From the NCBI GenBank assembly GCA_037446355.1, contig JBBIIT010000003.1:1-64000 (forward strand): a stretch of DNA of 64,000 nucleotides, in the 5' to 3' direction. The first letter of the stretch is position 1; every line of letters starts with the position of its first letter. Positions 46,848-61,800 of this stretch are shown here, piece after piece. A program made the translations under genes and the position numbers. The notes under the pieces are model-generated. The model did not search any database. It worked only from the letters and a program-made list of their open reading frames with translations, and was not told the DNA's origin. Origin of the DNA: Roseiarcus sp037446355 (GTDB lineage Bacteria; Pseudomonadota; Alphaproteobacteria; Rhizobiales; Beijerinckiaceae).

Positions 46848-49800
46848 ATGGCTTTTCCGTTTCAGTCCGAGGGTTTGTTTGGACGCCCCAAGCGACCGAC
46901 TCCAAGGAAGCCACGCAGCCGCTGGACGCCTCTGCACTGGTTCTGGCGCGATGGACCGCGCGCCGCCCGCGCGCGCGCGAGTCGCGGCCGCCTAGCTTTC
47001 ACGCCTCTCGAACCGCGTTTGCTGCTCAACGCGGACGTGCTCGCCATCAATCTGACGCACGATCTAGGCGCGCCGCCGGTCGACCACTCGTTGATCGTTC
47101 AGTTGGTGCACGAGACCGAAAAGGTCAACAACCAAGCCGTCAACGTCCAGCGTGTCCAGATCGTCGACCAGAACAACGGCGCAGTGCTCGCCTTTGGCGA
47201 TCTTGCCGCGATTTCCGCGGTTTCCATACACGACTCCGGCGCTGGCGCGGATACGCTGACGATTGACGCGAATTCGTTCAAAGGTCTGGCGGCGCCGAAA
47301 ATCTCGTTCGACGGCGGTTCGGGCCAAAGCCACATCGTCTTCGACAACTCGAGTCAAACGGATTGGACGCTGACCGGCGCCAATGCGGGCGTCGTCAGCG
47401 GCGACGGCGTGAGCCTGGCGTTCCAGGGCGCCGCCAATTTGACGGGCGGCGTCAACAACGCCGACATCCTGACCATAGACAAGGGCGGGACGTTGTCGGG
47501 GATCTTCGACGGCGGCGCGGGCGGCCACAATTCGCTCGTATTCGACAATGGGCCGCACACGACAGTCGCTTCGTCGGTCGGCCCGACCGGGCGGACGATC
47601 ACGCTCGACGGTCAGTCACTCACTTATCTGAACGTCGATTCGACCAACGTTGGCGATCCCGCACTGCTCGACCTCAGCGCGAGCACGAATCTGAATCTCG
47701 AAGTGGCGCAGAGCGGCGCCAATCTGCATGTTTTCGGCGTCAATGGGTCCACCTATGACATGACGCTGGCCCCCACGGCGGGTCAGGCGTTCGAGCTCAA
47801 GCTCGGTTCCGGCGATACGCTCAAGGTCGATGCGATCGATTTCGGCTCCATCGCCTCAGGGACCGCGTTCAACATCGACGGCGCGGGCGCATCGATCGAG
47901 TTCGCGGGAAATTTGACCGACAATTCGGGCGTATCCGCTTCGGTCAGCGCTTCCGACACCAGCTCCATTACGACCGATATCGCCAGCGAAAGCCTGGCCC
48001 CTTCGGCCCAGAACGCTTCGATCACCCTCGATCAGGGCTACACGATCAGCGCCAGCACGATTTCGCTGAGCGCAAATTCGTCGGCGAGCGAGACGATTTC
48101 GAACATCAATTTGACGTCGCATCTCGTCACGAGCGCGACGATCAGCACGACCAACAGCGCCCAGATCACTATCAACGGAACGTTGAGTTCAACGGGCGCC
48201 GTGTCTCTCGTCTCCAATGTCAATGTCAACGATTCCATAGCGAACAGCAGCGGCACGCTGATCCACTCGACGACGATCACGGCCAAAAACACTTCGTCGG
48301 TGACATTCGGATCCGCCTCCGTCGTGTCAGCGGGCACGCTCGATGCGGAAGCCAACACCAACGTGTCGGCGTCGATCAGCGTCCAGAGCATTGGCGCCGG
48401 GGTCATCCCCGGCTTCGTCCCCGCCTCGCTCCTCGGCGTCGCCGTTCAAGTCTCCATCGGCATCACCAATCAAACCACCGTCACGTTGGCCCCTGGCGGC
48501 GCCATCACGGTCGGTTCAGGGTCGATTTCGACCGCCAAACCGGTTGCAGCCTATATCGCCGCCACCGATGTCACCAACCTTTCGACCACGCTCTCTCTCG
48601 ACGATCCCGCGTCGTTGCCGGTCGTCGGCAATGTCCTGGTGTTCAGCGCCCTCGATAGCGCGGACACGCTTTCGCGTACGACTGCGGTCGACGTCGGAAA
48701 TCTGAGCGCCACCGCCGCGCCGTTATCGTCGGCGACTGCGGCGCTTTCGTCGTCCGGCGGCGATTTCTCGCTCGACACCACCAACAGCGGCGCGGTCGTG
48801 AATAATGAAACGTCCACGGGTCTGGGAACCGTGGAGATCAATGCGCCCGCGGACTCTGCGACAGTCGAAGTCTCCGGCGTCAATGTGAACGCCGGCGGTC
48901 TATCGGAGACGTCTCTCAGCAACACCAGCTACTCCGAGCTTGGCCATCTGGCGGCCATTTCGGTCGGCGGCCAAACGGAGGCGATCCTTCAATATGACGG
49001 CGTCACCGTCGGCGCCGACGGACTGGTCGTCTCCACCGAAGACGATTCCTCGATGACCGCGTCGTCGGTAGCGCCGAGTTTCGATCCGAACACGACGACC
49101 GAATCGGGCTCGTCGACCTCGGGCACGCAGATCGCGGTCAATCGAACCACTTCCGTGATCTCCTACAATAAGGACACGGTCGCGATCATCCTGGGTTCCA
49201 CGGTCAATTCGGGCGGCTCCGTTCGGGTTCAGGCCGTCGACAATGTCTCCATTTCTTCGGACGCCGTGATGGCGGCGAACGCGACCTCGAGCGGCAGCGC
49301 GTCGGTCTCGGGAGGCGGCGCGCTTGCGGCCAATCTAATCAACGGGGCTATCTCCGCCTCGATCGAGAGTTCCTCGGTCACGACGACTGGGACCGGCGAC
49401 GTTCGGGTCTTGGCAGGCGATTCATCGACGATCGCGTCACGCGCGGAGACGAGCGCGTCCGCGACCGGAACCTCGACCGCCGCGGGCGTCGCGGGAACCG
49501 TATCGCTTAACGCAGTCGGCTGGACCTTCGGGACCGGCGCCGCGGACCTGCTCGGCGCGGCTCTCGGCACAGTGCTCGGCACAAACAGTTTCTGGACCGA
49601 CAACGCTCCGACCGACATCACCGCGGCGGGCAACAAGGCGAACGTTGTCGCCAAGATCACCGATTCGACCGTCGCCGCCGCCGGCGCTCTGCTCGTTCAG
49701 GCCGTGGCCGCGAGCGCGATCAACTCCACGATCACCAATGTTTCGCAGGCCACGGCTACCGCGAGCGGCAACGGCGTCGCCGTCGCGGTCGGCGGCGTCG

Positions 49801-52800
49801 CAGCGTCCAATCGGGTCAGTCGCGCCGCCACCGCGTTTCTCAAGAACGTAACTCCGACATCCATCGGCGGCTCAATAGCAAGCGGCGCGATCTCGGTGTC
49901 CGCGCAGAACAATTCCTCGGTCACGTCGAATTCTTCGCTGGTTACCTCGGCGGTGGCGACGACCGCAGGCGCCAAGACCACATACGTATCCACGGACAAG
50001 CCAGGCAACGCCAGCAGTTCGACGACAGCGTTGCAGCCGACGACTACGCTCAATTTCGGGGACACCGTTCTTTACAAGGCGACTTATTCCACCGCAAATC
50101 TGTTCGGAACGAGCGTTCCGAAGAAGGAGACCGTCAATCCCGGGGACAGCGTCTTCATTGCGCCAGGCTATCCCAGCGCCAAAGGCGTGGCCGATCAAGT
50201 CTATGTGTATATCGGGTCGAAACCGGAAACCATCGATCTGGAACAAGAGGACTACACCGTCACCACGAACTGGAAGCCGGTGTCCGTCGTCAATGGCGCG
50301 GTTTACAAGTTCATGGGGCCCGCCAACACCAACGTCGCCCTTTCGACCGGGGATCTGTTTGACAGTACCGGCAAAGCGATTTCGACGATCACGCCCGATT
50401 ACTACGACCTCGGTTATTGGCAGAAAGTTCCAAAAGCCGAGCTGACACCGAGCACCGATGACAAAGGCCACACAACCAGCGGCTCGGCGAGTGGCGCGGC
50501 CGTCGGCGGTATCGTCGTACTCAATGAAGTTCATGGCGGCGCCTACGCGATCGTGACAAATTCGACCGTCACCGGCGGCTCGCTCGCCGTTTCGGCGATC
50601 GACAACGAAACGATCAACGCGACGATCGACGCGACCGCCACCGCGAGCGGCGGCTCGTCTTTCAATAAGACCGGCGGCGGCAGCTCGGGAACCACGCTCG
50701 CCATTAACGGCTCGGTCGCGATCAACGAAATTCTCGGCAATGCCGACGCGCATGTTCTCGACAGCGCGGTTACGACGAATTCCGGCGACGACAGCATCAC
50801 GGCGACCAACGAGTCCGACATCACGGCTTCGACCGCGAGCGCGGTGTCGGCAAGTTCCTCGGGCGGAACCACCGTGGCCGTCGGCGTGATCATGGCCGAC
50901 AATACGATCGGTGCGGCGTTCCAGAACTTGCTGGCCTCGACGGTCGATACGATCGCCGGCGGCGGCGTACTGGGGTCGCAGGCGCCGACCGTCACCACGG
51001 CCTATCTCCAGGACTCGTCGGTCTCCGCTACCCACGGCGGGCTGAACGTCGCCGCGAGTTCGACGGAAAACGTCAACGCGACAGTGACCAACGCGACGAC
51101 CGCTGACGTGGAGCCGGCCGACGGCAGCAAGAGTTTCGGCGCCGCCGCGGTGTTCACCGACAACCAAATTCTGACGGGCGTCACCGCCTACATCGATCTG
51201 GCCGCGGCCGCGGTCGGCGCGCAGGTGGCGGTGGACGGGGCGCTGGCCGTCGGGGCGACGGACAACGCGACGATCACCACCGCGTCGACGATGACCGCGC
51301 TCGGAACTCAGGCCGCGAGCGGTCCCGCGAACGACTATGCCACCCTCGCCAAGAGCAGCTACAAGTTCACCAATCTTTCGGGCTCACAGACGCTTAATTT
51401 TGGCGATCAGGTCGCTGTCCAGCAGGCCGACGGAACGATCATCGTCTATCGCTATATGGGCGTCACCGCGACGGGCGTCGATCTTGGCAGCCTCACCACC
51501 GATACGACGGCCAAGCACTACACGGACCTTGAATACTGGAAGCCGCTTTCCGCCGATCAACTCAAGCAGGAGGCTGAAGCCAAGTCCGCCAATCCGACCA
51601 CGGGAACCGCGCCAGGCGAGAGCGTCAGCCACGACAGCAACAATACCGAGTTCGGCTCCGCCAGTCTTTATGTGCTGTTCGATTACAACAACGTGGCAAG
51701 TTCGACGACCGCCTACATCAACAAGGCGACGGTGACAGGCGGTTCCGTGGCGGTGAACGCCAGCGACACGGCCACGATTTCAGCGACCGACGGCAGCGTG
51801 GTGACCACGGGCGCGGGCGGTTTTGGCGCCGGCGGCGTCGTCGCGACCAACCATGTCACGGGTTCGTCGACGGCCTATATCGAAGCCTCCACTGTTGCGG
51901 CGACGGCGGGCGCGGTGGCGCTCGACGCCGAGAACACCTCGACCATCACCGCGACCGAAACGACCGCGCTCACCGCGGACGGCAGCGCCGTCACGGTGGA
52001 AGCCGCCTTCAACGTCATCGGATGGAGCGGCGACAATTTCGGCTCGCTCGCGCTGTCGACTTTGATCGGAACCGACAGCCTTCTCGGCACGGCGTCCCCC
52101 GACAACACGCAAGCCTATATCGACGGCGCTTCGGGCGTGACCGCTTCGGGCGACGTCACGGTCGTCGCCAACGGCAAGGCGACGATCAACTCCACCGTGG
52201 GCGACCAAGCCGCGGCGGGCAATGGCGACGCGACGTCCACGCTCAACGTCGGCGGCGTGCTGGCGACCAACAAGATCAATACGGCGACGCAGGCCTATAT
52301 CGGCACGGCGCCGAGCGCGCTGGCGACGGCGACGACGCTCGATACGTCCTCGGCCACGGCGACCGGCGGAACCGTAAAGGTCGCTGCGACGGACAGCCCT
52401 ACGCTCACCGCGACGTCCACCATCACCCTCAGTGCGACAGCCTCCACCGGCGGCGTCGCCGCCGCGCTGTCGGGCGATTACAAATATACCGACAAGTCGG
52501 GCACGCAGACCGTCAAGAAGGACGATCAGGTCTACACTTACGACTCGGCCACGAGTACGGCGACGGTTTACACTTACGTCGGCAATTCAAGCACCCCGAG
52601 CGCGGGCGATTCCGTCGACCTGGGCGCGACAAGTTATACCAGCTCCCTGTGGAAGAAGTCGGGCTCCGGCGCGCCCGCGGCCGACGCCTCGAAGGCGGAA
52701 GCCAAGGCGGTCGGCGCGGTCTTCGTTCTCAACGACGTGCGCGGACTTGCGGACGCGACGATCGCGGTGGCGCCGGGCGCCGCCAGCGGTAGCGGCCTCG

Positions 52801-55800
52801 TCACCGGCGGGACTGGGATCAGCGTCACCGCCAACGAGGCGGCGTCGATCACCGCCGACACCGAGAGCAACCTGACTTCAACGGGCGGCGGCAATGGGAC
52901 CGCCACCACCACCGCCAATCAGACGACGCAACCGGCGGAGCCGACCGGCAACCCGAGCACCACCACCCAGCCCGGGGGCGGTCTGGCGCTCGGCGGCGCG
53001 ATCGACACTAATCTCGTGCTCGGGAACGCGCAGGCCTCGATCCAAGGCGCCACGCTGAGCGCGGGCGCGAGCGGAGTCATCGTCAACGCGCAGGACACCG
53101 CGCAACTCGACGCCACCACTCTCGTAGCTTCTTCCACTGGCGGCGCGGGCTCCCAGGGCGCCTACGATCTCTCGATCGCGTTCAACTCAATCGGTTACGC
53201 GCCCGAGAACTTCTTGTTCAACGCGGTCGATGCTCTGGTCGGCGGCGCCTATCTGGCGTCCGCGACGCCCGACAACGCGACCGCCTATCTCAAGGGCGTG
53301 ACCGTCACCAGTGACTCGGGCGCGCTCAGCGTGACCGCGCAGAGTAACGAACAGGTCAACGCGACAGTCAGCAACGCCGCGGGCGCGACGACATCGGCCC
53401 TTTCCGAAGCCTCAAGCACCGGCTTTGGCGGAGTATTCGCGTCAAACAAAGTCGATGGCAGCGCGATCGCCTATATCGACGAAACCGGCGTCAGCAAGCC
53501 GATCGCGGCGACCGGCGCCCTCGTTGTATCGGCGACCGACGGCTCCGGCGTCTTTTCGAACGTCAAGCTGGTCTCCAGCGCCATCGTCACCCCGGACGGC
53601 GGCACGGGCGCGCTCGACGCCAAGCTGAACGGCTCGAATGGCGCCTCGTTCAACACCGCGCCGACCGGCGGCGGCGTCAATAACAACCAGAACCTCGTGT
53701 TCGGCGCGACGGTGCTGGTCGGGGCGGGTTACGACACGCCGGACTATACAATCGGCGCGCCCGGCGTCGGCACGGTCACGCTGAAGACCGGCGACGTCGT
53801 CGCCGACGGAGCGGTGTTCTATCGCTACACCGGCACGGGCAAGTCCGAGAATCTCGCCACCGATCCAGGCCTCGCGACCGATCCCGATTTTTCGGTGATC
53901 GGCGGGCAGGAAGGCGCGACCTACCAATACATGGGACCGCCGGCCTCGACCGGCTACACCGGCAAGACCTACGATCTCAACAACACCGACTACACCGATC
54001 TTGCGTTCTGGAAGCTTGTGCCGCTGACGAACGTCGTGCCCAGCGGATTGAAGACCCCGGCCCCCGGCTCGACGACGACCGCCGCGACCGGCGGCGCCGA
54101 GAAGGACGGAACGGCCTCCAACGATTCCAGCGGCAACGCCAAGCCGTCGCAGGCGACGGCGGTCGGCGGAATCCTCGTCTTGAACGACGTTCGTTCCGCG
54201 ACTCAGGCCTACATCCTGAACGCGACCATCAGCGCTGATTCCGCGACGGTGAGCGCGCTCGATCAGGCGACGATCACCGCGACCAACGACAGCACTGTCG
54301 TGGCGCAGACCAGCACGCTCGGAAGCGGGTCCAATCTCGCCCTCAACGGCATCATCGCGACAAATCTGATCCAGAACTCCGCCGATGCGCATGTCGAGAC
54401 CAGCAGTCTGACGGCGAGCAACCCGGCGACGCCCGTGGCGGGAAGCCCCAATGCTCCGGTAGAGTTGACGATCAACGCGGAGAACGACGCCAGCATCAAC
54501 GCGATCAACGACGCGCAGACTTCCGGCGGCGGCAAGGCGGCGGGCATCGTGCTCGCGTTCAACACCATCGGTTATCAGTCGAGCAATTTCCTGTTCAACG
54601 CGGTCGACGGGCTGCTGGGTAGCAACATCCTCGCGTTCGGCAAGAGCCCGCTTTCCAACGTGACGGCCTATGCCGACGCCTCGACCCTCGATGCGACCCA
54701 TGGCGGCGTCTCGGTCACCGCGAGCCTGACCGCCAAGATCAATGCGTTGACGACCAATCTGACATCGTCGCTCGGCGCCGCGCTCGAGAACGCCAGCAGC
54801 GTCGCGGTCGGCGGCATCATCGCCACCAACGAGACGAATACATCCGCCAACGCCTACATTAGCGGGGGCTCGGCGACGGCGGGCGGCGATATCACGATCA
54901 ACGGGTCGGATCGTTCGCGCATTATCGCCAACGACCAGCAGGTCGTCTCGTCGACGCTCCAGGATACGGGAACATCGAACAGCAATGTGCTCAGCAATTA
55001 CGCGAGCCAGATCAAGCAGGGCTACCAGTACACCGCGCAGTCCGGGGTGCAGTCGATCGCCCCCGGCACGATCGTCTACGACAATCACAACCAGAAATAT
55101 TATGTATTCCTGGGGTCGGTGACCAACACGACGCAGGCGCCGGAATCCGTCGATCTCGGGACCACCGACTACACGAACTCCAACCCGGCCGCGCACGGAA
55201 ATGTGCCGCTGTGGGCCGAGTTCACCAATTCGGTGCTGCTCACCGCGCTGCCCGATTTCACGACCGTCAAACAGGCGGGCGATCAAGGCACTGGCTCCTC
55301 CTCGACCGCCGTCGGCGCGATCTTCGTGCTGAACGCGATCACCAGCGTGGTCAACGCCTACGAGGACAGCGCCGTTCTGACGAGTGGTTCGGGCGCAGCC
55401 GCCGGGGCTTTCGGCGGTCAGATCGCGATCGGGGCATCCAATTCCAGCGCCGTCAACGCGACCAATTCGAGCACGACGACCGCCTCGAATGGCAAGTCGG
55501 GCCCGACGACCACTTCGCCCGGTTCAGGGTTGGCGATCAACGGCATCATCGCGACCAACAATATCCTCGGCGGCACGGTCGCTTATGCGCACAAGGGATC
55601 CGTGACGGCGAGCGGCACGGGCGGATCGGTCAATGTCTCGGCGACCTCCAACGCCGCGATCGACGCCGAGAACACAGCCTCCACTGACGCCAAGACCGAT
55701 TCTGTCGGGGTCGTGCTCGCGTTCAACACCATCGGCATTGCGATGCCAGTGGCGGGCTTCCTCGAGAACACGGTCGACGCGTTGTTCGGAACCAGCCTCG

Positions 55801-58800
55801 CCGGCGAGCAGCCCGACCTGGTTCACGCCTATATCGACAGCGTCCCTGTCGTGGCCTCCGCGGGGGTCGCCGTTCAGTCGAACGAGACTTCGAGCATAAC
55901 GGCGAAGATCAACAACGCCGAGACGGGCCTGTTCACCTCGGGGGTCAGCGTCGGCGCGACCGTCACGCTCAACCGCATCGCGAACGATGTCGGCGCGTGG
56001 ATCACCGGCGGCAGCATTCACGCCAGCAAGGGCGACATCGACGTCGGGTCGCAGGACCAGGCTACGATCGCGTCGACGGTGCTGACGCCCATCGTCAAGC
56101 TCGCGGCGAGTTTCAGCAAAAGTTCGACAAACACGAATGCCACGACTGTCGGCGTCAGCATCGCGCGCAACATCATCGAAAACACGGTGTCCGCGGCAGC
56201 GGGCACAGCGGCCGGCGGCACGACCCTCACGGCCGACGACGGCAACATAGCGATCACCGCCAATCAGATGGCCTCGATCACAGCGACTTCCGCCTCCGCG
56301 GCGGTGAGCCTCGGCGTCACCACGAGCGGCAATTCGGGCGCCTTCGCAGGCGGCGGCGCCGTCGCCATAAATACGATACTCGGCGGCGTCACCGCGTCCT
56401 CCTTGAATTCCGCCCTCACCGCGACGACTGTCGATCCGAGCACGGGCGCGATAACGGTTTCCGCGACCTATGGCGGGAGCATAACGTCGATCGTCGCCGC
56501 CTTGGCCGTCGCGCTCAGCGTTAGCGACGGCGCGGCCGATGCGGTCGCGATCGGCGCCGCGGTTTCGCTTAATCTGATTGGTTGGCGCGGCACCGTTGCG
56601 GACGAAACGCAAGATTCTCATAACCCGATCACGCTCTCGGCCGACGTCAATGGCGGCTCGCTGACATCTGGCGCCGCCGCCACCGTCGCCTCAACTTCCA
56701 GCGCCACCATTCAGGCCACGACTCTGGCCGCGGCGGTCGCGATCAGCGCCTCGACCAGCGGCGGCTCCAACAGTGGGCAGGAAAGCACCGCCGGCAATAG
56801 CCCGACCGACGCCAACACCGAAGGCAAGGGCTCGGTCACGAACGCTTCCGGCGGCAAGTCGGCGACGGATCTTGGCAGCGCCAACGGCACGACGGTCAAC
56901 GAAGGTTCCGATGTCGCGGGCGGCGCCGAAACCAATCAGGGCGAAAAGGGCGGCGCCGCGGCGGGCCAGGCGGGGAACACTGCCAGTTCTGAGTCCGGCG
57001 CGAGCAAGGGCAGTTCCACCAGCCTCGCGACGGGCCTGGGCGCCGGCGGTGGCATTCTGGTGGGATTGGGAGGCGTCGTTTCTTCCGCCAAATCTGGCGG
57101 TTCCGCGCCCGGGCCGACCTTCACGACGACCGACGCGACTTTGCCGACCGACGTGCAGTCCGTGAGCAACGGCAACACGGTCCAGCTATCTTCCAGTTAC
57201 GATACCGCCAAGTTCAGCGTCGGCACGGATACCTCGCCGAAGAATGGCAGCGGCAACAGCACTGGCGGACAAGGCAGCAACACCAATTCGACCGTGAATC
57301 CCGGCGACGTGGTCGACGACAGCGGAACTTTATACCGCTACGTCGGTCCGACAGCGTTGACGGGCGTCGATTTCGAAGTGGGCGCGACGCCGCCTGATTT
57401 CACTTCGACGACGAATGGCGTTGCGAATTGGGTCAAAATCGGCGGCACGACCGGCCATACCTATCAATATATTGGCGCCACGAACGGCTCGCTCGACCTC
57501 AACAATCAGGATTACACCGACGCGACGCTCTGGAGCGACATCACCGGCGGCAACAGCGCGGGCGGCTCCGGCACGACCAGCGCGCCTTCGGGTGCGACGC
57601 CCTCACTCGGCTCGGGCCTCGGATTCCTCAGCGGCGGCTCGGGCGCCACCAGCACGCCGCAGACGCCGGCCGGAGCGACCAATCCCTCGTCGGAATCCAA
57701 CCCGTCGGAACCGGCGACCAGCACGACCTCGACCGAAGATCAATCGACCCAAAGCAAGGAGAGCAAGAACTCCTCCTCGCTGAGCTTCACGGGCGCCGGC
57801 GTCTATACCGAGAACAAGATCGCCACGACGATTTCGTCGACGATCGAGAACACGACCAAGATCACAACGGGCTCGGGCGCCAAAGCCGGTCTCAGCGTCA
57901 CCGCGGCGGATAGTGCGCACATCACCTCGCTCGATGGAGCGGCGGCGATCTCCGCCAACTTCTCATCGAGTTCCAACAGCAACACGATTTCGATTGGCAT
58001 CGGCATCGCGCGCAACACGATTCAGGACTCCGTCACCGCCAGCGTCACCAGCGCCGGGTCGATCGTCGCTCCGAATGCCCCGATCACGATTTCGGCGACG
58101 CAGAGCGCCGACATCGAGGCGACTTCGGTCGCCGCTTCGCTGGCGATCAGCGCCAGCACGAAGGACGCGACCTCCGTCGCCGGCGGCGGCTCGCTCGCGG
58201 ACAATCTGATCGGCGTCAAGACCGACGCGAGCCTCGACAGCACCGCGGTCGGCGCCGCCGGAAATTCCACCGGGGCGCTCGACGTCACCGCAAGCGACAC
58301 GTCGACGATCCACGCCATCGTCGCGGCCGCGTCGGCGGCGGTTTCATTCTCGAGCCAGAATGCGAACGCCGTCGGCATCGGCGCTTCGCTCGCACACAAC
58401 CGCATCGGCGACGGCGCTGATACGGGTGGCGGCGAAGTCCTGGCCTCGATCACGAATTCGCCCGTCCACAGCGGCGCGATCGATGTCAACGCGACTTCGC
58501 ACCAGTCGATCGAAGCGCAGGTCATCGGCGCCGCGGTGGCGGTCTCCGGCGCCAGCGACGAGGCGACGGGTTTCACAGGCGCCGGCGCGTTCGCTTTCAA
58601 CGAAATCGCCGTCACCGTCGGCGCCAAGATCGACGGCGGCGCCGCGAACACGACCAACGTCGTCGATTCGGCGGGCGTGACGGTCGAGGCCTACGACACC
58701 TCCTCGATCAACGCGACCGTGTTCGCGGGCTCGGTCGCGGGCGCGTTCTCGAGTGAAAACGCGACCGCGGTCGCCATCGGCGTCTCGTTCGCGCGCAATT

Positions 58801-61800
58801 CCATCACCGATCCAGTCACGGCCGACATCGCCAATATTCCCGCGTTGACGACCGGCGGCGGCGACGTGACCGTGACGGCCAAAGAGAACGCGACCATCGA
58901 CGCCATCACGGCGGCGGTCGCCATCGGCGCGAGCATCAGCGGCCAGAATGGAACCGCGGTCGCGGGCGGCGGTTCGCTCGCCGCGAACATGATCGACGCG
59001 ACGACGCAGGCCAATATCACCGCTTCGACGCTTGGCGACGCGACGCACAATGTTGGCAAGGTGACAGTCACCGCGGAAGACAGCTCACAAATCAACGCCA
59101 CTCTTGCCGCCATCGCCGTCGCCGCCGGCATCGGCGGCCAGGACGGCACCGCCGTCGCGATCGGTCTCGGTCTCGCTTACAACGAAATCGGCGATGCGAC
59201 CGGCTTCGGCGCGGGCGCGGTCTCCGCTTACATATCGGGAACGACGACTTCGGCTTCCGGCCTCGTCGACGTTGAGGCGAAGAACGACGGTCTCATCCAC
59301 GCCACCACTGTGGCGGTCAGCGCCGCGCTTTCGGGCGGCGGCACGACGGGCGTTGGCGTCGCCGCCGGGGGCGTCGCGGTGTTCAACACGGTCTCGGTGC
59401 CGGTCAGCGCCTATGTCGATGGTGGCGGAACCCATTCGCTCGCCTCCGGCGGCGTAACGGTGGCCGCGTCCGACACGGCGGACATCAAATCGCTCTCGGT
59501 CGGCGCGGCGGTCGCGCTCAGCCTCGCCGGCACGACCGGCGTCGCCGCGGCGATCGGCTTGTCCATCGCCGGCAACATCATCACGGACCCCGTCACCGCG
59601 TATATCTCCGGCGAGACTTCGCTCACGGCCTCGAATAATGCGGTCAGCGTAACCGCTAAGGAAAACGCCGCCATAAACGCCAAGTCCTACGCCGCCGCGA
59701 TCGCAGGCTCGTTCGGCGGCACGACGGGAGTTTCGATCGCCGGAGGCGGCGCGACGGCGGAAAACCTGATCGACGCCACGACGACGGCCTATATCAGCAG
59801 CTCAACGCTTACGTCCGTCGGCGCGGTCAGCGTCGCCGCGACCGACAATTCGACGATCGACGCGGAAGTCGCGGCGGCAGCGGTCAGCCTTTCGGTCGGC
59901 GGCACCACGGGCGTCGCGGTCGGCATCGGCGTCGCCTATGCGCACAATCGCATCAGCGACGGCAGCGAATCGGGCGCCGGCGCGGTCAAGGCGTACGTCA
60001 GCGGTTCCTCGATCACCGGATCGGGCCTCCTCGACATCGAGGCCAACGCGAGCGAAACCATCACGGCCATGACGGACGCGGCTGCGGTTACGCTGGCCGG
60101 CGGTGGAACGACCGGCGTCGCGGTTTCCGGTGCGGGCGTCGGCGACGTCAACCAAAGCAATGTCGCGATTTCGGCCTATGTCGATGGCGGTTCGATTAGC
60201 ACGGGCTCGGTCAAGGTCTACGCGTCCGACGCCTCGCAGATCCTCGCTTTCGCGGGCGCTGCGGCGTTGTCGGGCGCTGTCGGCGGGACGGGCGGCGTCG
60301 CCGTATCCGTCGGCGTTTCGGTCGCGCTGAATTCGATAATGGACCCCGTTACCGCTTATCTGAGCGGCCTTTCCTCGTTGACGACGGCCGTCAGTGGCGA
60401 CATCAACGTCAACGCGTTCGAGGACGCGAAGATTCAGGCGATGTCGGTCGCGGCCTCCGCAGCGATTTCCGGCGGTGGTACGGCCGGGGTGTCCGTCGCC
60501 GCGGCCGGCGCGACAGCGCTCAACTTCATCGGGGCGCAAACGAAGGCGTACATTACCGGTCTTACGACTTCCAACATCGGCGGCGGCGTCATCGTCACCG
60601 CGAAAGATAATTCCGAGATCGACGCCATCGTCGGCGCCGTCGCGGTCGCGGCGGCGGTCGGCGGCACCGCCGGCGTCGGCGTCGCGCTCGGCGTCGCGGT
60701 CGCCTTCAACGACATCACCGACGGCAATCCGGGCGGCGTCGGTTTCGTCGACGCGCATATCGACACTTCGAGCGTCACCTCCACTGGCGTCGTCGACGTC
60801 GAAGCCACCGGACAGGAGACCATCAATGCGCTCACCGCCGCCGGATCGGCGGCGATCGGCGGTGGCGGCGCGGCGGGCGTCGGCGTCGCGGGAGCGGGCG
60901 CGGCGGGCGTCAACGCGATCACGGTCAACATCAAGGGATACGTCGGCGGCGGCTCTATCAGTTCGGGCGGCGTGACGGTTCTCGCCGAGGACACCTCGAT
61001 TATTCGCTCCGAGGTCGACGCGGCCTCGCTGGCGGCGGGCGTCGGCGGCGCGGCGGGCGTCGCCGTCGCGGTCGGGATTTCCGTCGCGCTCAACAACATC
61101 AACGACAGCGTCGTCGCCGACGTCGCCGGAGTGGGTTCCCTCTCTACCGGCGGCGGGGCCGTCTCGGTCAACGCGCAAAACAGCGCGCAGATCACGACTC
61201 AGGCGGCCAGCGCGTCGGTGTCCCTGAGCGTCGGCGGCGCCGCGGGCGTCTCGGTCGCCGGCGGCGGCGCCGTCGCCAACAACGTGATCGGCATCGACAC
61301 CGAAGCTTACATTTCCGGCTCGACGCTAACCTCAGTCAGCGCCGTCACGGTCGGAGCGACCGAAGGCGGAAAGATCGAGGCGCTCATCGTCGCCGTATCG
61401 GCGGCTGTCGCGGGCGGCGGCGCCGCGGGCGTCGGCGTCGCGATCGGCATTTCGTTCGCGCACAACAACATTTCGTCGGGCGGCCTCGTGGGCGGCGGCG
61501 CCGGCAAAGTCGAAGCCTATGTGACGGGATCGTCGATCACCGGAACCGGCGCGGTCTCTGTTAACGCAACTTCGTCGGAAGCCATCGACGCGCTCGTCGC
61601 CGCCGGCGCCGCGGCTTTGACCGCCGGCGGCGCGGCCGGTGTCGGCGTATCGTTCGCGGGCGCGTTCGGGTTCAACGAAATCTCGATTTCCACCCGCGCC
61701 TGGGTCGACGGCGGCGGGACGCAGACGATCTCGACAACCGGGCTGAATGTTTCGGCGACGGACACCGTCCACATCACGGCCGATGTCGGCGCGGCGTCGC

